This document shows, in pieces, positions 6,391 through 10,465 of a stretch of DNA of 10,465 nucleotides. Where the stretch lies: the NCBI GenBank assembly GCA_964614515.1, contig CAZTPJ010000107.1:1-10465 (forward strand), read 5' to 3'. The position numbers and the translations under genes were made by a program. The stretch's first letter is position 1. Every line of letters starts with the position of its first letter. This DNA is from CAZTPJ01 sp964614515. GTDB taxonomy: Bacteria > Planctomycetota > Phycisphaerae > Phycisphaerales > UBA1924. The notes beneath the pieces were generated by a model. It searched no databases. It was not told the origin of the DNA and was given only the letters and a program-made list of their open reading frames with translations.

Positions 6391-7197
6391 TCAGTGCGCC
6401 GACTTCTCGACTTCACTGGCAAACGCCGCCGCATCGTCGGGACGAATCAGTCGGACGCCGTATTCTTTGAACAACGGCTCGACATGCTCATCCACTTCTT
6501 GCGCCTGCTTGGGCGTCTCCTGCGTTGAAACGACGATCAACTGATGCTTCTCGCCGTCGATGGAATGCCGCTTTATCAGATCGCCATTGACGGCCAGCAT
6601 CGCCGCCTGCGTTTCAGCGCGCTTGGTTGCGGGGAAGACATGCGGCTTGACAAGATTCACCACGCCGTTCTTGTATGCGTAGGGAATCTCCATCTCGCGC
6701 TTGTAGATCGGGACCTTAATCGTCCCCGGCTTCCATATCCTCCGTTCCTGCACCAGTCGATAGAACACCTCGCCCAGCGTTGGAGGCAGTACCTCGGCGG
6801 GCGCTTGTTGTGCCAGCACCTTCGTCGGTTGCTCAGTGACCAGATCGAAGAACAGGCGCTCGATGTCGTTATCGATGTTCTCCATCTTCGCCAGTCTGGG
6901 TTCGGTCAAGCGAAGATCATTCGCGCGGGATGCCGCGAACGCCGCCAGGTCCTCCGCAGTCCGAAACTCACCGGCGCTGTTCTCGATGCGGCTCTTTAGC
7001 CCCTGAGTCGCCAGCGTCAAGTTCTTGAGTTCGGGCCGACCCACGGCGAACAGTTTGCGCACGCGGTCGTGGTTGCTGGTCATCTTCACGCGCACCGTGT
7101 GCGGGTCGAGGCATAGCAGCACCAGACCGACGTTCACCGCCTCGGCGCGAAACCGATCGGGGCAATACTGCACCACGCTGTAGAAGCCTCTTGCCAT
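6391..7197 (-). CDS. DUF3037 family protein, partner of HipA-like kinase
   Basis: A 268-residue protein. Residues 5-40 (YSVVQYCPDRFRAEAVNVGLVLL) are the hallmark opening of the DUF3037 family, a group without assigned biochemistry that is often encoded next to a HipA-like kinase. Residues 40-130 are charged and helical. Residues 135-268 contain a beta-rich segment (IKVPIYKREMEIPYAYKNG) and a C-terminal part that may be an added domain. The start at 7197 is supported by GGAGG 7 bases upstream. That site lies in the last glycine codons and stop of the kinase gene (gap of 3 bases), so the two are translationally coupled. No membrane or signal segment is visible. By position it could be the antitoxin, regulator or substrate-recognition partner of the kinase; this is inference. 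Confidence 0.85.
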   Translation of the reverse strand: MARGFYSVVQYCPDRFRAEAVNVGLVLLCLDPHTVRVKMTSNHDRVRKLFAVGRPELKNLTLATQGLKSRIENSAGEFRTAEDLAAFAASRANDLRLTEPRLAKMENIDNDIERLFFDLVTEQPTKVLAQQAPAEVLPPTLGEVFYRLVQERRIWKPGTIKVPIYKREMEIPYAYKNGVVNLVKPHVFPATKRAETQAAMLAVNGDLIKRHSIDGEKHQLIVVSTQETPKQAQEVDEHVEPLFKEYGVRLIRPDDAAAFASEVEKSAH

Positions 7198-7200
7198 CGT

Positions 7201-8043
7201 TCACCCTCCATGCGACCCGAACCACGGCGCCACTTGGTCGATCCACTTGCGGACACTATCGGCTACGAAGCTCGAACGGCGACAGATCAACTCGGCCCAG
7301 GCGCGGCGAGCCTCGTTCGGCACCTCCCATTGCGTGGGAACCGTTGCGATCATGGCCTGCGCGGTCTGGTCGTCCATCTCCCTCAGCCGCCGAGCGCACT
7401 GCTCAATGATATCCACGCGCAGCCATTTCCGAAACTCGGGGAATAGCCCGTACACATGGTCGTCCTGCACCTTGTCGATGCTGGCGAGCCTCGGCGTCAG
7501 GTCTTCCCCGGACCGGATGAAGCACAGCCCGTGGTCCATGGCGATGAGCCGGCGCTTGCCCGGCTCCACGTCTTGACTCGACAGAAAGACATTGTCGTAG
7601 TTGGGCCGCCGGACGTTCAGGTCGTGGTGGTGCCGGTCGCAGTTGAGTGTCCATGTGTCAAACACCACCAGCCGGGTGATGTCATCCGGATTCACCAGCG
7701 CATCGAGTTGCTGGCCTGACTTGCCCCATGGGTCGCCCGCCAGCGCCCGCGCGGCGAACGCCGGCCCGGGCGCAGCGGTGTGGTTCCTTGGCAGCGGGAA
7801 TGTGTCGTCCGGCCCGAGCGTGAGGATCGCGATGTCAAACGTGCTCAAGCCCAACCACTTCGCCAGATGCGTGCCCACCCAGTCGGTGGCCAGCACATGG
7901 GGGCCTTGCCGGTTGCCCATCGGCTTGATGTAGGCCCGTCCGGCATCGGTGGTGACTTCGGTCGCCCCGGTGCTCGTGTCGGCCGAGCCTGCGACCTCCA
8001 TCAGACGAGTCGGATGCCAGGTTGTTTCGAGCTTCCACGACAT
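7201..8043 (-). CDS. HipA-like serine/threonine kinase
   Basis: A 280-residue protein of the short HipA_2-like type. K40 in AYIKP is the expected ATP-binding lysine. Residues 126-143 (VVFDTWTLNCDRHHHDLN) form the catalytic loop with D136 and N143, and D170 in AMDHGLCF is the metal-binding equivalent of DFG. All key residues are present, so it should be active. The N-terminal domain of full-length HipA (about 440 residues) is absent, as usual for this subgroup. There is no HipB-like helix-turn-helix gene; the DUF3037 gene follows 3 bases after the stop. The start at 8043 has only a weak AGGA upstream and lies 15 bases after the stop of the hsd-like tail, so it probably once followed that gene in an operon. 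HipA proteins phosphorylate translation factors such as glutamyl-tRNA synthetase; the target here is unknown. Confidence 0.87.
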   Translation of the reverse strand: MSWKLETTWHPTRLMEVAGSADTSTGATEVTTDAGRAYIKPMGNRQGPHVLATDWVGTHLAKWLGLSTFDIAILTLGPDDTFPLPRNHTAAPGPAFAARALAGDPWGKSGQQLDALVNPDDITRLVVFDTWTLNCDRHHHDLNVRRPNYDNVFLSSQDVEPGKRRLIAMDHGLCFIRSGEDLTPRLASIDKVQDDHVYGLFPEFRKWLRVDIIEQCARRLREMDDQTAQAMIATVPTQWEVPNEARRAWAELICRRSSFVADSVRKWIDQVAPWFGSHGG

Positions 8044-8058
8044 CGGTCCGAGTCCTGT

Positions 8059-8220
8059 TCAATCGTCGGCCTGTGTCAACGCTCGTTCCTCAGCCTGTTC
8101 CGGTTCCTCGCCCCAGATGCGGACGAGGGTGGCGGCGATTTTGTGCTCCATCCGCTTGATGAGCTGCCGGTTGGCGTCCACCAGTCGCTGCTCGGCCTCG
8201 ATCTCGGCGACGATGGTAGA
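8059..8220 (-). pseudogene. First hsd-like 3' tail (type I RM remnant, copy 3)
   Basis: The minus strand reads IVAEIEAEQRLVDANRQLI, then KRMEHKIAATLVRIWGEE, ending ALTQADD with a stop at 8059. This is the best preserved of the three copies. IVAEIEAEQ-LV-ANR-LI is the characteristic C-terminal helix of type I restriction-modification M/S subunits as I know them. The frame stays open further upstream (WEWPQHAKDHIAPGGNQST, 8218-8274), but no methylase or target-recognition domain follows; a different gene begins on the other strand at 8296. So the 5' part, normally more than 1 kb, has been lost. The stop lies 15 bases before the kinase start, consistent with an ancestral hsd-hipA-DUF3037 operon. 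Confidence 0.7.
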
Positions 8221-8283
8221 CTGGTTTCCGCCTGGGGCGATGTGGTCCTTGGCGTGCTGGGGCCACTCCCACCTGGGCGCGGG

Positions 8284-8290
8284 AAGGAGG
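8284..8290 (+). promoter_or_regulatory. Shine-Dalgarno of the small membrane protein gene
   Basis: AAGGAGG ends 5 bases before the ATG at 8296. It is a near-perfect ribosome-binding site and the main reason for calling this short gene, and for choosing this start within a frame open from 7780. Confidence 0.8.
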
Positions 8291-8295
8291 ACGTG

Positions 8296-8586
8296 ATGTC
8301 GCCTGAGCCGGAACAGATCGACCCGATCAGTGGGCTGCGCAACGACCTTTCGGAGGTGCCCGAGTTGCTTCGTTCGCTGGAGTCGGAGGTGCGGCGTCTG
8401 ACGCAGGAGGTCCGGGCGGTGAAGGTGGAGGTGAAGATGTCAGCGCACTCGCCGATGTGGCGGCGGCACGTTCGATGGGGGCTTGTGCAGGGTCTGTTGC
8501 TGTACGGCGTGCTGGTGATGGCGGGGGTCGGGGTGGTGGTGGTGGGTCTGGTTGCGCTGGGCGCGCTGGGCGCGCTGGCGCTGTGA
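8296..8586 (+). CDS. Small coiled-coil protein with C-terminal membrane helix
   Basis: A 96-residue protein not recognised as a named family. Residues 13-47 (LRNDLSEVPELLRSLESEVR, then RLTQEVRAVKVEVK) form a heptad-like charged coiled coil. Residues 53-62 are basic and aromatic (MWRRHVRWG). Residues 63-96 are wholly hydrophobic (LVQGLLLYGVLVMAGVGVVV, then VGLVALGALGALAL), long enough for one long or two short membrane helices, and the protein ends inside the membrane. The basic patch before the helix predicts a cytoplasmic coiled coil. Codon use is GC-rich like its neighbours. It lies alone on the + strand between a restriction-modification relic and the CRISPR array. It could be a membrane effector, a phage-type spanin or holin-like remnant, or an ordinary small membrane protein; I cannot choose. 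Confidence 0.65.
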   Translation: MSPEPEQIDPISGLRNDLSEVPELLRSLESEVRRLTQEVRAVKVEVKMSAHSPMWRRHVRWGLVQGLLLYGVLVMAGVGVVVVGLVALGALGALAL

Positions 8587-8635
8587 TGTCTATAGGGGGC
8601 GATAAGCACCACCGACGATCCGGCGGCGAAGGGTT

Positions 8636-8718
8636 GCGGGTTGCTCGCGGGCCGGGATCGATTACACTTGCGCTTTGAGCTTTGAGCTTTCGTCGCGGGT
8701 TGCTCGCGGGCCGGGATC
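8636..8718. repeat. Pair of 24-base direct repeats at the old end of the CRISPR array
   Basis: Identical 24-base copies (core GGGTTGCTCGCGGGCC, ending GGGATC) occupy 8636-8659 and 8695-8718, 59 bases apart. Partial similarity continues for about a dozen bases past each copy. The second copy ends 9 bases before the first CRISPR repeat. They do not resemble the CRISPR repeat. The rest of the gap 8587-8727 holds no gene. Confidence 0.85.
8672..8690. repeat. Seven-base tandem repeat (TTTGAGC)
   Basis: GC-TTTGAGC-TTTGAGC-TTT lies between the two 24-base direct repeats. It is short and may be polymerase slippage. It is the least GC-rich point between the small membrane gene and the array. Confidence 0.7.
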
Positions 8719-8727
8719 AATGACTCT

Positions 8728-10465
8728 CGGTTCACCCCCACGTGCGTGGGGACATCGTTTCACCATCGCGGGCAATCTCATCGAGCATCGGTTCACCCCC
8801 ACATGCGTGGGGACATCCGGTTGTCCGGCGTGAACCGTGAGAACTCGACCGGTTCACCCCCACGTGCGTGGGGACATCTCAAAGGCGTTGCCCGCCCCGG
8901 TGATGGCGTTCGGTTCACCCCCACGTGCGTGGGGACATCGTTTCCATCGCGAACAGCCACGCCGCCGCCTCCGGTTCACCCCCACGTGCGTGAGGACATC
9001 GGATCGCACAAGATCACCGATCACGCCCATCGCGGTTCACCCCCACGTGCGTGGGGACATCATGCACGGCCCATCAGGCAGCACGCGCACGGGCGGTTCA
9101 CCCCCACGTGCGTGGGGACATCGGGCCGATCATGTTGATCGTGGCGGGCTTCATCGGTTCACCCCCACGTGCGTGGGGACATCGCCCTCGTCGATGTGGG
9201 CCGTGGCCGACGCGACGGTTCACCCCCACGTGCGTGGGGACATCCGCCTGACCCGTTCAAGCCCTGCGTGAAGCGGCGGTTCACCCCCACGTGCGTGGGG
9301 ACATCGTCAGCCATCTGGCTCACTCCTCATTCGCACCCCGGTTCACCCCCACGTGCGTGGGGACATCTTGAGTTCCTCGCGCGTCATCTCGCCGATCGTC
9401 GGTTCACCCCCACGTGCGTGGGGACATCTCGTTCGCCGCTGTTTTCGTCCGTCCTGCCTTCGGTTCACCCCCACGTGCGTGGGGACATCGAGAGGCGCGG
9501 CGAGCCACGGCTGGCCGTCAACGGTTCACCCCCACGTGCGTGGGGACATCATCCGTGATCTGTATCATGTTCGTCTCCTGCCGCGGTTCACCCCCACGTG
9601 CGTGGGGACATCTCTTCACTGTGTATCGGGATCGTGCCTGCGCCCGGTTCACCCCCACGTGCGTGGGGACATCCGGCTGGCGCGGGGTCTTTGGCGCCAC
9701 GCCGACGGTTCACCCCCACGTGCGTGGGGACATCGATGGTGGGGTGGTCACGGTACGCATCCACTTCGGTTCACCCCCACGTGCGTGGGGACATCTCGCC
9801 CAGCGTGACCGCGATCTGTGAACCGGCCGGTTCACCCCCACGTGCGTGGGGACATCGCGGCAACCTGCATGTTTTCCTCGGTGAGAGTCGGTTCACCCCC
9901 ACGTGCGTGGGGACATCTCGACGCCCGGCACGAAGAATGTCTCTGGATGCGGTTCACCCCCACGTGCGTGGGGACATCATCCTACGCCGGTGTCGGCAGA
10001 TTCGCGTTGACGGTTCACCCCCACGTGCGTGGGGACATCGGACCACCCACGGCCTTCATGTTGCCGTTTGTCGGTTCACCCCCACGTGCGTGGGGACATC
10101 GATGCTACCCAGTTTGCATCCTCTCCATGACTCGGTTCACCCCCACGTGCGTGGGGACATCGCTATGGCGAATGCGATGGCTCGGCCCAGTCGCGGTTCA
10201 CCCCCACGTGCGTGGGGACATCGTTGTCGCGTCAACCTCTCCCGCTCCCCCCCTCGGTTCACCCCCACGTGCGTGGGGACATCGCGATGCTGCTTTGGCT
10301 GCCTTGCTCATTTTCGGTTCACCCCCACGTGCGTGGGGACATCAGCACTCCATGTAGGACTTCTCACTCACTTCGCGGTTCACCCCCACGTGCGTGGGGA
10401 CATCTCGTCGCGTATGTCAAGACTCATTGCGCCGGGCGGTTCACCCCCACGTGCGTGGGGACATC
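8728..10465 (-). CRISPR. Type I-E-like CRISPR array, 29 repeats, open at window edge
   Basis: There are 29 repeats of 29 bases and 28 spacers. Spacers are 32 bases except spacer 10 (33), spacer 14 (33) and spacer 26 (31), counted from the left. On the minus strand the repeat starts GATGTCCCC, contains the 16-base palindrome-like stem CCCCACGCACGTGGGG, and ends GTGAACCG. This matches the type I-E layout, where the last 8 bases become the crRNA 5' handle. I therefore place the leader to the right, outside the window. Two repeats vary: the second (8803, G to A) and the fifth (8993, G to A). Both are at the left, consistent with the old distal end. The last repeat ends on the final base, so the array continues. 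No cas gene lies in the window, so the subtype rests on repeat sequence and unit length only. Confidence 0.98.

Noticed and set aside
7780..8295. Long upstream extension of the small membrane protein on the + strand
   Set aside because: It overlaps the HipA-like kinase gene in antisense, and an ideal ribosome site stands at 8284-8290 before the internal ATG.
8636..8718. The 24-base direct repeats as decayed CRISPR repeats
   Set aside because: They share no stem or handle with the array repeat; only the spacing is similar.
8746..10357. Several open frames through the array encoding FTPTCVGTS, SPPRAWGH and VHPHVRGDI in rotation
   Set aside because: They are translations of the CRISPR repeat; a 61-base unit shifts the frame by one each time, giving these three peptides in turn.
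8757..10436. Self-targeting spacers matching genes within this window
   Set aside because: By eye no spacer matches any stretch of the window outside the array; this was not a computed search.

Overview
The window looks like a GC-rich chromosome segment from a planctomycete, most likely of the Phycisphaerae type. The evidence is a secreted protein ending in a planctomycete-style dockerin, a CHAT protein paired with an exported subtilisin, a helical-plus-fibronectin-III orphan of a kind common in that phylum, and an intergenic repeat whose antisense reading is HGRDARAT, which I recall as a dispersed repeat in such genomes. This assignment rests on recognition, not on a search.

Left part (1-4931, + strand). 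A 5'-truncated TPR-CHAT protease gene runs by an ATGA overlap into a signal-peptide-bearing S8 subtilisin with all catalytic residues. After about 270 bases with a dispersed repeat comes a secreted dockerin-tailed protein, closed by a 13-bp GC hairpin. The segment 4902-5016 then separates convergent genes: one hairpin, a very G-rich tract that fits a G-quadruplex, and a second hairpin with a T-rich tail serving the minus-strand gene beyond it.

Middle part (5038-8220, - strand). In transcription order this is: the 3' tail of a type I restriction-modification (hsd) gene, a HipA-like kinase, a DUF3037 protein translationally coupled to it, a second hsd tail, a third hsd tail, and the helical/FnIII gene. 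The three tails share the core RME(H/T)KIAATL-RIWG, and two of them bracket the hipA-DUF3037 pair. I read this as an eroded or rearranged defence island.

Right part (8296-10465). A small coiled-coil membrane protein gene on the + strand is followed by a short repeat-rich spacer and then a type I-E-like CRISPR array: 29 repeats of 29 bases and 28 spacers, still running at the window edge. The repeat reads in the functional sense on the minus strand, so the leader and probably the cas genes lie to the right, outside the window. The two variant repeats sit near the left, old end. Two spacers carry the complement of the array's own 8-base crRNA handle, which is the most unexpected sequence-level signal here. 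No cas genes, rRNA, tRNA or transposase genes were seen.
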